From Catellatospora sp. TT07R-123 (GTDB lineage: Bacteria; Actinomycetota; Actinomycetes; Mycobacteriales; Micromonosporaceae), in contig NZ_BNEM01000002.1 in NCBI RefSeq assembly GCF_018327705.1, positions 4,420,344 through 4,484,343 on the forward strand: a DNA stretch of 64,000 nt, given 5' to 3'. The notes beneath the pieces are model-generated. The model worked only from the letters and a program-made list of their open reading frames with translations, was not told where the DNA came from and ran no database searches. This document shows positions 56,370-64,000 of this stretch, piece by piece. The position numbers and the translations under genes were made by a program. Within the stretch, counting starts at the first letter, position 1, and each line of letters opens with the position of its first letter.

Positions 56370-56972
56370 GTGGAGTTCGCTACCGCCCTGTTAGTGGCAT
56401 TCGTGGCCATCTTTCCGGTGGAACTGCCGGACAAGACGTTCGTGGCGACGCTGGTGCTGAGCACCCGCTACCCGCCGCTGCCGACGTGGCTGGGCGTGGT
56501 CGCCGCATTCGGGGTGCAGTGCGTGATCGCGGTGCTGGCCGGGGCCCTGCTCACGAAGCTGCCGCACCGGCCGGTGCAGTTCGTCGCGGCCGCGCTGTTC
56601 CTGATCGGGGCGGTGGTGCTGGCGCGCGGCGCCCGCAACGCCGACGCGGAGGAGCGGGAGCAGGAGGCGGAGTTCGGCGCGAAGGTCGTCGAGCCCAAGC
56701 GGGGCTGGCGGGCGGCGGTGGCGAGCTTCCTGGTGCTGTTCACAGCAGAGTGGGGCGATCTGTCCCAGTTCCTGATCGCGGGCCTGGTGGCGCGGGGTAA
56801 TCCCGCGCTGCCGACGTTCCTCGGCGGCTGGGCGGGGCTCGCGGCCGTCTCGGGTCTGGCGGTGCTGCTCGGTCGATGGTTGCTGAAACGGGTGAAGCTC
56901 GCCGTCATCCGTTACGTCGGGGCCGCCGTCTGCGGCGTCCTGGCCGTGGTGACCTTGGTCTCAGCCCTGTGA
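56370..56972 (+). CDS. GDT1/TMEM165 family cation transporter, mirrored second copy
   Basis: Identical to 51499-52101, with both ELPDKT and EWGDLSQ motifs intact. Part of the duplicated arm. Confidence 0.88.
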   Translation: MEFATALLVAFVAIFPVELPDKTFVATLVLSTRYPPLPTWLGVVAAFGVQCVIAVLAGALLTKLPHRPVQFVAAALFLIGAVVLARGARNADAEEREQEAEFGAKVVEPKRGWRAAVASFLVLFTAEWGDLSQFLIAGLVARGNPALPTFLGGWAGLAAVSGLAVLLGRWLLKRVKLAVIRYVGAAVCGVLAVVTLVSAL

Positions 56973-57091
56973 CGTGAGTGAAAACGTGAGGTCATTGCGG
57001 GTGCCCGGAATTCGTCGGGGATCTGACGCCCGGTAATCTGAGCTTGCCCGTGGCGGACAGGCAGACATAGAAGATAGTCAGGAGTTTCCCC

Positions 57092-57334
57092 GTGGCTCGC
57101 GTCGTGGTTGACGTCATGCTTAAGCCCGAGATCCTCGACCCGCAGGGGCAGGCCGTCGCGAACGCGCTGCCCCGACTCGGCGTCAACGACGTCGCCTCGG
57201 TGCGGATCGGTCGGCGTGTGGAGATTGACTTCGCCGGTGAGGTGGACCTGGAGCGCGCCCGCGAGATCGCGGACAAGCTGCTGGCCAACCCGGTGATCGA
57301 GGACTACGAGATCAGGGTTGTCGAAGCGGTATGA
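57092..57334 (+). CDS. purS: PurS, mirrored second copy
   Basis: Identical to 51137-51379, with the same GTG start after CAGGAG and the same ATGA overlap with purQ. Confidence 0.93.
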   Translation: MARVVVDVMLKPEILDPQGQAVANALPRLGVNDVASVRIGRRVEIDFAGEVDLERAREIADKLLANPVIEDYEIRVVEAV

Positions 57335-58014
57335 AGATCGGTGTAGTGACCTTCCCCGGCTCGCTGGACGACGGGGACGCGGCTCGGGCCGCACGCATCG
57401 CCGGTGCCGAGGTGGTTCGGCTCTGGCACGCCGACCCGGACCTGCACGGCGTCGACGCCGTGGTCCTGCCGGGCGGCTTCTCCTACGGTGACTACCTGCG
57501 CTGCGGCGCCATCGCCCGGTTCGCCCCGGTGATGGAGACGATCTCCGCGGCCGCCCGGGACGGCATGCCGGTCATGGGCATCTGCAACGGCTTCCAGATC
57601 CTGTGCGAGGCCCACCTGCTGCCGGGCGCCCTGACCCGCAACCAGCACCTGCACTTCCGCAACCGCGACCAGTGGCTGCGGATCGAGAACGGCGACACCG
57701 CCTGGACCAACCACTTCAACGCGGGCCAGGAGATCCTGATCCCGGTGAAGAACGGTGAGGGCTGCTACGTCGCCGACCAGCGCACGCTGGACGAGCTGGA
57801 GGCCAACGGCCAGATCGTCGCGCGCTACATCCGCGGCAATCCGAACGGTTCGAGCCGCGACATCGCGGCAGTCCGCAACGCGGCCGGCAACGTGCTGGGC
57901 ATCATGCCCCATCCGGAGCACGCTGTGGAAGCGCTGACCGGTCCGTCGCTGGACGGTCTCGGATTCTTCTCCTCGGTGCTCAAGCACCTGGCCGGCGTGG
58001 GGGTGCCCGCATGA
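57331..58014 (+). CDS. purQ: PurQ, mirrored second copy
   Basis: Identical to 50457-51140, with catalytic Cys in GICNGFQ intact. Operon overlaps are preserved. Confidence 0.93.
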   Translation: MKIGVVTFPGSLDDGDAARAARIAGAEVVRLWHADPDLHGVDAVVLPGGFSYGDYLRCGAIARFAPVMETISAAARDGMPVMGICNGFQILCEAHLLPGALTRNQHLHFRNRDQWLRIENGDTAWTNHFNAGQEILIPVKNGEGCYVADQRTLDELEANGQIVARYIRGNPNGSSRDIAAVRNAAGNVLGIMPHPEHAVEALTGPSLDGLGFFSSVLKHLAGVGVPA

Positions 58015-60482
58015 CCGAGATGCTCGAACAGTCCGTCGCCGCCGTCGACTCGGTGCGCCTCGCCGAGGTGACGCCCGACGAGTTGCAGCCCTACCTGGAG
58101 CTGGGCCTCAAGGACGACGAGTACCTGCGGATCAGGCAGATCCTGGGCCGCCGCCCGACCCAGTCCGAGCTCGCCATGTACTCGATCATGTGGAGCGAGC
58201 ACTGCTCCTACAAGTCGAGCAAGGTGCACCTGCGGCAGTTCGGCGAGAAGGCCCCGCCGTCCGACCGGCTGCTGGCCGGCATCGGCGAGAACGCGGGCGT
58301 GATCGCGATCAACGACCGCATCGCGGTGACCTTCAAGGTCGAGTCGCACAACCACCCGTCCTTCGTCGAGCCGTACCAGGGCGCGGCGACCGGGGTCGGC
58401 GGCATCGTCCGCGACATCCTCGCCATGGGCGCCCGCCCGATCCTGGTGATGGACTCGCTGCGCTTCGGCGCCGCGGACCACCCGGACACCCAGCGGGTGC
58501 TGCCCGGCGTCGTCGGCGGCGTCGGCGGCTACGGCAACTGCCTGGGCCTGCCGAACATCGGCGGCGAGGTCGTCTTCGACGAGTGCTACCAGGGCAACCC
58601 GCTGGTCAACGCGCTGAGCCTGGGTGTGCTGCCGGTCGACGGACTCCAGCGCAAGGAGGCCGACGGCCCCGGCAACATCGTGGTGCTGATGGGCGCCAAG
58701 ACCGGCCGCGACGGCATCGGCGGCGTGTCGGTGCTGGCCAGCGCGACCTTCGACGAGGCGTCGCAGGCGCGGCGGCCCGCCGTCCAGGTCGGCGACCCGT
58801 TCACCGAGAAGCTGCTGATCGAGTCGTGCCTGGAGCTGTACCAGGCCGGGCTGATCGTCGGCGTGCAGGACCTCGGCGGCGCGGGCCTGACCTGCGCCCT
58901 GACCGAGACCGCCGCCGCGGCGGGCACCGGTATGGACGTGCAGCTGGAGAAGGTGCACCTGCGTGAGGCTTCGATGGAGCCGCACGAGATCCTCGCCAGC
59001 GAGTCGCAGGAGCGGATGCTGTTCATCGTCGAGCCGGCCAAGCTCGACGCGGTGCTGGGCATCGCCCAGCTGTGGGGCGTCCTGGCCACCCCGATCGGCG
59101 TGGTAACCGACAGCGGCCGCGTGCGCATCACCTGGCACGGCGAGACCGTGGTGGACGTGCCGCCGGGCAGCCTCGCCGACGACGGCCCGGTGTACGCCCG
59201 GCCGCTGCGCGAGCCCGCCGATCTGATCCTGCTCCAGGCCGACCGGGCCGAGACCCTGCCGCGCCCGCACCACGACGACGAGCTGCGCGAGACGGTGCTG
59301 CGCATGGCCGCCTCGCCGAACCTGTGCGACCGGTCCTGGATCACCGAGCAGTACGACCGCTACGTGCTCGGCAACACCGTGCTGGCCCAGCCGGAGGACT
59401 CCGGCATCGTCCGCCTCGACGAGGAGACCGGCCTGGGCGTGGCCCTGTCGGTCGACTGCAACTCCCGCTTCGCCCGCCTCGACCCGTACGAGGGCGCGAA
59501 GCTGGCGCTGGCCGAGGCGTACCGCAACGTGGTCGTCACCGGCGCCGAGCCGGTCGCCGTCACCGACTGCCTCAACTTCGGCTCGCCGGAGGACCCGGCG
59601 GTCATGTGGCAGTTCGCCGAGGCCGTGCGCGGCATCGCCGACGGCTGCCAGGAGCTGGGCATCCCGGTGACCGGCGGCAACGTCAGTTTCTACAACCAGA
59701 CCGGCGCGGTGGCGATCCACCCGACCCCGGTGGTGGGCGTGCTCGGCGTGCTCGACGACGTCGCGCGGCGCATCCCGATGGGCTTCAGCCACGCAGGCGA
59801 CCTGCTGTTCCTGATCGGCGACACCCGCCTGGAGCTGTCCGGCTCCGAGTGGGCCTGGGTCACCCACCGGCACCTGGGCGGCCGCCCGCCGAAGGTGGAC
59901 CTGGTCCGCGAGCAGGCGATCGGGGCGTTCATGGGGCACGCGGCGCAGACCGGCCTGGTCCGGTCCGCGCACGACCTGTCCGACGGCGGTCTGGCCCAGG
60001 CGCTGGTCGAGTCGACCCTGCGCAGGGGCTTCGGCGCCACCGTGCAGCTGCCCGAGCAGATCGAGGCGTTCACGGCGCTGTTCAGCGAGTCGGCGGGCCG
60101 CGTGCTGGTGGCCGTGCCCGCCGGGCACCGGGAGGCGTTCGAGGCGCTGGCCGCCGAGCACGAGCTGCCGGTGACCGCGCTGGGTGAGGTCGAGGCCGAG
60201 GGCGCCGATCTGACCGTGATCGCCGCCGACGCCCACACGGGCCGGTTCTCGATCCCGCTGGCCGAGCTGCGCGCGGCGTTCTCCGGCACGCTGCCGAAGC
60301 TGTTCGGCGGCGCGACGGAGCAGCCCGAGGCGTTCACGGCGCCCGCCGCCGTGGCGATCGAGACCGTCGAGGTCATGTCGGCCGAGCTCGGCGCGATCGA
60401 CGCCGACGCCGTCCCGGCGGCCGAGGCGGCACCCGAGTCGGCCTCCGCTGAAGCGGCGGAGCAGGACACCGACGGCCGCTGA
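58011..60482 (+). CDS. purL: PurL, mirrored second copy
   Basis: Identical over all 823 residues to 47989-50460, including the unusual Ala/Glu-rich tail. Complete identity of a 2.5-kb gene argues against an old duplication. Confidence 0.93.
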   Translation: MTEMLEQSVAAVDSVRLAEVTPDELQPYLELGLKDDEYLRIRQILGRRPTQSELAMYSIMWSEHCSYKSSKVHLRQFGEKAPPSDRLLAGIGENAGVIAINDRIAVTFKVESHNHPSFVEPYQGAATGVGGIVRDILAMGARPILVMDSLRFGAADHPDTQRVLPGVVGGVGGYGNCLGLPNIGGEVVFDECYQGNPLVNALSLGVLPVDGLQRKEADGPGNIVVLMGAKTGRDGIGGVSVLASATFDEASQARRPAVQVGDPFTEKLLIESCLELYQAGLIVGVQDLGGAGLTCALTETAAAAGTGMDVQLEKVHLREASMEPHEILASESQERMLFIVEPAKLDAVLGIAQLWGVLATPIGVVTDSGRVRITWHGETVVDVPPGSLADDGPVYARPLREPADLILLQADRAETLPRPHHDDELRETVLRMAASPNLCDRSWITEQYDRYVLGNTVLAQPEDSGIVRLDEETGLGVALSVDCNSRFARLDPYEGAKLALAEAYRNVVVTGAEPVAVTDCLNFGSPEDPAVMWQFAEAVRGIADGCQELGIPVTGGNVSFYNQTGAVAIHPTPVVGVLGVLDDVARRIPMGFSHAGDLLFLIGDTRLELSGSEWAWVTHRHLGGRPPKVDLVREQAIGAFMGHAAQTGLVRSAHDLSDGGLAQALVESTLRRGFGATVQLPEQIEAFTALFSESAGRVLVAVPAGHREAFEALAAEHELPVTALGEVEAEGADLTVIAADAHTGRFSIPLAELRAAFSGTLPKLFGGATEQPEAFTAPAAVAIETVEVMSAELGAIDADAVPAAEAAPESASAEAAEQDTDGR

Positions 60483-60503
60483 GCCGCCGGACCCGTTCGA
60501 CAG

Positions 60504-60551
60504 CGGGCCACCCGGGTGGGGTTGTACGCACGACCCCACCCGGGTGGCCCG
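60504..60551. terminator. mirrored terminator between purL and GT51-like gene
   Basis: Same 19-bp inverted repeat as 47920-47967. Confidence 0.85.
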
Positions 60552-60557
60552 TTCCGT

Positions 60558-61262
60558 TCAGTCAGGCCGGTCGCTGGTGGCGATCATGACGCCGAGCTGG
60601 GCCGCCTCGGACGGGTCGAGCCAGCGCTGCCGCACCATCGTGGTGACGATCTCGCCCTTGCGGGCGGCCGCCTCCTGCTCGCTGTGCGGCGGTGCGCCGA
60701 ACGGCGCCAGCCGGCCCGCCAGCAGCACCGCCTCACCCGTGGTCAGCTGCGCGGCGTCGTGGCCGGTGAAGGCGATCGCCGCCGCCTCCACGCCGACGAC
60801 GCCGGTCGCGAACTCGGCCGTGTTCAGGTAGCAGCCCAGCACCTCGTCGCGGGAGTTGCGGGCTTCCAGCTTGTCGGCCATCACCCGCCCGCGCCAGCTG
60901 CCGTCGCCGTCCAGCGAGCGGTCCTGCGTGAGCGCGGCGACGCAGCCGAGGGTGATCGGCGAGGCGTGCAGCGGCGAACGCTGCGCGTAGAACTCCTCGT
61001 CGACCGCGGCCACGAACGCCCAGCGCACCTGGTCCTCCATCCGGCCCACCGCCGCCTGCGGGTAGCCCGGCCGGAAGTCCTCCAGGTGCGGCACGGGCAC
61101 CGAGTCGTAGAAGAAGCTGGCCGCGACGGCACCCGCGCCGGTCAGCGCGAGCACCACGAGCAGGCCGCCCGCGATCGCCTTGCGCTTGGCATAACGCCGC
61201 GGGAGGGGTGGATGCTCCACCTCGATATCGGTCACCCCCGCCACGGTACGGGCAGACCGCAC
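60558..61262 (-). CDS. GT51-like membrane protein, mirrored second copy
   Basis: Identical to 47209-47913. The same start uncertainty applies. Confidence 0.78.
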   Translation of the reverse strand: MRSARTVAGVTDIEVEHPPLPRRYAKRKAIAGGLLVVLALTGAGAVAASFFYDSVPVPHLEDFRPGYPQAAVGRMEDQVRWAFVAAVDEEFYAQRSPLHASPITLGCVAALTQDRSLDGDGSWRGRVMADKLEARNSRDEVLGCYLNTAEFATGVVGVEAAAIAFTGHDAAQLTTGEAVLLAGRLAPFGAPPHSEQEAAARKGEIVTTMVRQRWLDPSEAAQLGVMIATSDRPD

Positions 61263-61396
61263 GCGTGGACCCCATCAATATGGATGGAACCCTGTCGGTA
61301 CAACAGATGCGGAAAATGACCCGCAACCTTCCCCCGGGGCCGGGCGTGATGTCGCGACGGGCAGACTGAGCCCGGTTCGCAACGGGGAGACACCTC

Positions 61397-61918
61397 ATGG
61401 CATCTGATCGCCGCAGCACGGGACCGGCGGGCGACGCCGCGTTCGAGGAGTGCTACGCGGCCCACTTCCACAGCCTTACGTTGCAGCTCAACGCTTATGT
61501 CGGCAACCTGGCCGAGGCGCAGGACATGGTGCAGGAGGCGTTCTGCCGCGCGCTCGCGCGCTGGGACAGCATCGCGGTCTACGCCGATCCGCCCGCCTGG
61601 GTGCGCCGCGTCGCGTGGAATCTCGCCACCAGCGGCTGGCGGCGGCGCCGTACGGCGCTGAACTTCCTGCTGCGCCAGCGCGAGGAGCACGTGGCCGAGC
61701 CCAATCCGGACCGCGTCGCGCTGACCCGCGCCCTGGCGACGCTGCCGGCGACGCAGCGCCGCGCCTGCGTGCTGTTCTACATCGCCCAGCTCACCATCAG
61801 CGAGATCGCCGAGCAGGAAGGGGTCGCCGAGGGCACGGTCAAGTCCTGGCTCCACCGCGGCCGCACCACGCTCGCCGCCCAGCTCGCCGAGGCCCGGAAG
61901 GAGCCCGAGAATGTCTGA
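61397..61918 (+). CDS. ECF sigma factor, mirrored second copy
   Basis: Identical to 46553-47074, with regions 2 and 4 intact. Confidence 0.9.
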   Translation: MASDRRSTGPAGDAAFEECYAAHFHSLTLQLNAYVGNLAEAQDMVQEAFCRALARWDSIAVYADPPAWVRRVAWNLATSGWRRRRTALNFLLRQREEHVAEPNPDRVALTRALATLPATQRRACVLFYIAQLTISEIAEQEGVAEGTVKSWLHRGRTTLAAQLAEARKEPENV

Positions 61919-63092
61919 CTTCGAGCACGACGACCTCCTCTTCGCGGCCGCGGCGGACTACCGCGCCGACACGACCCCGCTGATCAAGCCCCAGGGCGTG
62001 GTCGCGGCGCACCAGACGGTGCGGCACCGCAAGCGCGTGCGCACCGCCGCGGTGGCGGCGAGCGTGGTCACCGCGACGCTGATCGGCGGTGCGGCGTACG
62101 CCTCGCTGACCGGCACGCCGCAGCGCGACCCGCAGCCCGCGGCCAGCTCGACCGCCGTGCCGGTCTTCCCCAGCCCGGACGACCCGAGCCCCAGCTCCAG
62201 CTCCAGCCACGCCCCGACGACGGTCCGGCTCGACGCGCACGCGCTGGCCGAGGCGACGATCGACCTGCCGGTGCGCAAGGTCGGCGCGCAGGACTGCCCC
62301 AGCGGCCCGACGAAGTTCCACGGCGGCAAGGCCGGCGCGATCACCGAGATCAAGGACGTGACCGGGGTCGACCTCGACGGCGACGGCACGGCCGAGGCGG
62401 CCGTGCTGATCTCGTGCCGACCGGGCGAGGGAGGGCTGGGCCAGGTGCTGGGCCTGCGCCGCACCCCCTCCGGCGGCTGGACCACGCTGGGCGTGGTGGC
62501 GCAGGTCGAGTCGGGCGAGGGCCACGGCGAGCACCTGGCGAGCGTGACCCAGGTGGACTCGTCGAAGCCCGGCGAGGTGCGGGTGCTGGTCGGCGACTAC
62601 GAGACGACCTACACCGACACCAGCGGGGGCCCGATCGGCCTCAGCCAGTGGCGCGTGTACGGCTGGAACGGCACGGCGTTCGCACAGACCGGCGGCTCGC
62701 CGACCTTCGCCTTCGACCGGGCCACCGCGGCTGTCGAGGTGAAGGTGTCGCCGCTGGGCTTCGGCGCTGCGGCGGGTTCCCGCCGCAAGGCCGACCTGAC
62801 CGTCCGCCTGGAGATGCCGTCCGTTCCGGAGACCGACAAGCCGATCCGCGTCCTGGTGTCACTGCCGGACGGGTTCGTCATCGACCACCAGGGCTGCGAG
62901 CAGCGGGACAACTGGATGCTGTGCGACGCGGGGCTGCTGTCGCCTGGTGCGTACACCCTGTTCATGCAGGTCAGCATCCCGTCGGGCTGGTCGCTGGACC
63001 AGGTGCGGGAGAGCCTGGGCTACAGCCGGGTGTACGTCCGCGTCGGCGACCAGGAGTACGGCCGGTACGAGATGACCGCGACCTTCAGCTGA
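61911..63092 (+). CDS. ECF-linked membrane-anchored protein, mirrored second copy
   Basis: Identical to 45379-46560. The 8-nt overlap with the sigma gene is preserved. Confidence 0.78.
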   Translation: MSDFEHDDLLFAAAADYRADTTPLIKPQGVVAAHQTVRHRKRVRTAAVAASVVTATLIGGAAYASLTGTPQRDPQPAASSTAVPVFPSPDDPSPSSSSSHAPTTVRLDAHALAEATIDLPVRKVGAQDCPSGPTKFHGGKAGAITEIKDVTGVDLDGDGTAEAAVLISCRPGEGGLGQVLGLRRTPSGGWTTLGVVAQVESGEGHGEHLASVTQVDSSKPGEVRVLVGDYETTYTDTSGGPIGLSQWRVYGWNGTAFAQTGGSPTFAFDRATAAVEVKVSPLGFGAAAGSRRKADLTVRLEMPSVPETDKPIRVLVSLPDGFVIDHQGCEQRDNWMLCDAGLLSPGAYTLFMQVSIPSGWSLDQVRESLGYSRVYVRVGDQEYGRYEMTATFS

Positions 63093-63510
63093 GCAGGTTG
63101 CGTGGTCCGGGGCCCTCGGCGGCGCGCACGTCGCCAGGATTGTGCAGTCGGCAGCTCTGCAGCGACAGGCAGCCGCAGCCGATGCAGCCGTCGAGGGTGT
63201 CCCGGAGCCGTTCCAGCATGGCGATCTTCTCGTCCAGGTCGGCCCGCCAGTGCGCCGACAGCCGGGCCCAGTCGGCCTTGGTCGGGGCGCGGCCCTCGGG
63301 CAGGTCGGCCAGGGCCGTGCCGATGCGCTCCAGCGAGACGCCCACCTGCTGGGCGATACGGATGAACGAGACCCGGCGCAGCTCGCTGCGCTCGTACCGG
63401 CGCTGGTTGCCGCCGGTACGCACGGAGTGGATCAGGCCGCGCTGCTCGTAGAACCGCAGCGCGGAGGGGGCGACGCCGCTGCGGGCGGACAGCTCGCCGA
63501 TGGTCAGCAT
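63085..63510 (-). CDS. soxR: SoxR, mirrored second copy
   Basis: Identical to 44961-45386, including the Cx2CxCx5C Fe-S site. Confidence 0.92.
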   Translation of the reverse strand: MLTIGELSARSGVAPSALRFYEQRGLIHSVRTGGNQRRYERSELRRVSFIRIAQQVGVSLERIGTALADLPEGRAPTKADWARLSAHWRADLDEKIAMLERLRDTLDGCIGCGCLSLQSCRLHNPGDVRAAEGPGPRNLLS

Positions 63511-63535
63511 CACAGTAGAAGGCACCCCGTACCGC

Positions 63536-63553
63536 CTTGAGTTCAAGTGAACT
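63536..63553. promoter_or_regulatory. candidate SoxR operator, mirrored copy
   Basis: AGTTCAAGTGAACT at 63540-63553 is the complement of the palindrome at 44918-44931. Confidence 0.6.
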
Positions 63554-63573
63554 TTAACTTGCACGCTACTCGT

Positions 63574-64000
63574 ATGGCTGTCATCGAGGTGGAGCCGCTG
63601 CTCAAGCGGCTGACGGGGGATGAGAAGCACGCGCCGAGCGCGTTCTCGACCCTGGACGTGATCTGGGTGCTCTACGACCGGGTGCTGCGGATCGATCCGG
63701 AGCGCCTGGACGACCCCGACCGGGACCGCTTCCTGCTCTCCAAAGGCCACGGCCCGGCCGCATACTACGCCGTACTGGCGGCGAAAGGGTTCCTGCCGCA
63801 CGAGTGGCTCGACGACCTGGCCGGGCCCGACAGCCCGCTCGGGCACCACCCCGACCGGCTGCGCGTGCCCGGGGGTCGAGATCAGCTCCGGCTCGCTCGG
63901 GCCACGGCCTGGGACTCGGCATCGGGACCGCGCTCGGCCTGCGCGCCCAGGGCCGCCTGGCGCCCAGGGTGTACGTCCTGCTCGCGACGCCGAACTCGAC
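63574..64000 (+). pseudogene. transketolase N-subunit, mirrored copy, frameshifted and cut by the window end
   Basis: It reads as the left-arm protein from ATG 63574 to about residue 99 (LRVPG). An extra G at 63871-63875 then shifts the frame, followed by another extra G near 63900 and a missing G near 63984. The intact left-arm gene and the homopolymer nature of the changes point to sequence error at an assembly end, not biological inactivation. Confidence 0.8.

Larger units (their letters stand above)
54250..64000 (-). repeat. right arm of the inverted duplication, reverse complement of 44471-54215
   Basis: It is an exact mirror of the left arm over nearly the whole length, with a 34-nt unpaired loop at 54216-54249. 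The final 130 nt contain single-base indels relative to the left arm (an extra G near 63871-63875, an extra G near 63900 and a missing G near 63984). All genes listed below within it are second copies. Confidence 0.97.

Overview
The window is high-GC actinobacterial DNA with GTG/ATG starts, ATGA-type gene overlaps, bldC, split transketolase genes, many ECF/TetR/LuxR/LacI regulators and a secreted GH74-CBM2 enzyme. The block bldC - (unknown) - Leu/Val dehydrogenase - DUF3073 ... purF - purM resembles the conserved Streptomyces neighbourhood. Overall gene content best suits a Micromonosporaceae-type organism, but this assignment is inferred from gene content only.

Layout. (1) 1-8.7 kb: the tail of a YcaO/TOMM (azol(in)e peptide) gene cluster with a short partner protein, an unrecognised accessory protein, a methyltransferase, a PepN-type aminopeptidase and a convergent S9 peptidase. 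It ends at a 50-nt 3' fragment of a tRNA-Lys gene, which looks like an attachment-site scar, so this block is probably the end of an integrated element. (2) 8.9-33 kb: chromosomal-type accessory genes. These are LacI and LuxR regulators, PP2C phosphatase, xyloglucanase, CrtI/Idi isoprenoid genes, a NodB deacetylase, a tRNA Glu-Asp-Phe cluster, a substrate-binding lipoprotein whose two lobes are in swapped order, PrsW, and a four-gene FtsX/MacB-type ABC operon. (3) 33-44 kb: bldC, the dehydrogenase and a candidate structured leader RNA before the DUF3073 gene. A two-gene radical-SAM RiPP locus (triceptide/cyclophane type) follows, then a membrane protein with a long Gln/Gly/Tyr-rich cytoplasmic tail, an SCP2-like gene, purF and purM. 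(4) 43-54 kb: split transketolase facing SoxR, an ECF sigma operon, purL-purQ-purS, a GDT1-type transporter, a TM2 protein and purB.

(5) From about 54.25 kb to the end, the sequence is the reverse complement of 44.47-54.2 kb. The two arms are almost identical and are separated by a 34-nt loop lying inside the end of a thiolase gene. Single-base indels cluster next to the fold in the left arm and at the very end of the right arm. A fold-back assembly or library artefact is the simplest explanation, so every gene after 54.25 kb should be treated as a second reading of a gene already listed until coverage is checked.

Two families of interspersed intergenic palindromes recur through the chromosomal part: a CAAGTTGCC(G/C)GGCA family (4 distinct loci) and a GCAGTTTCGGGGAAA family (2 loci).
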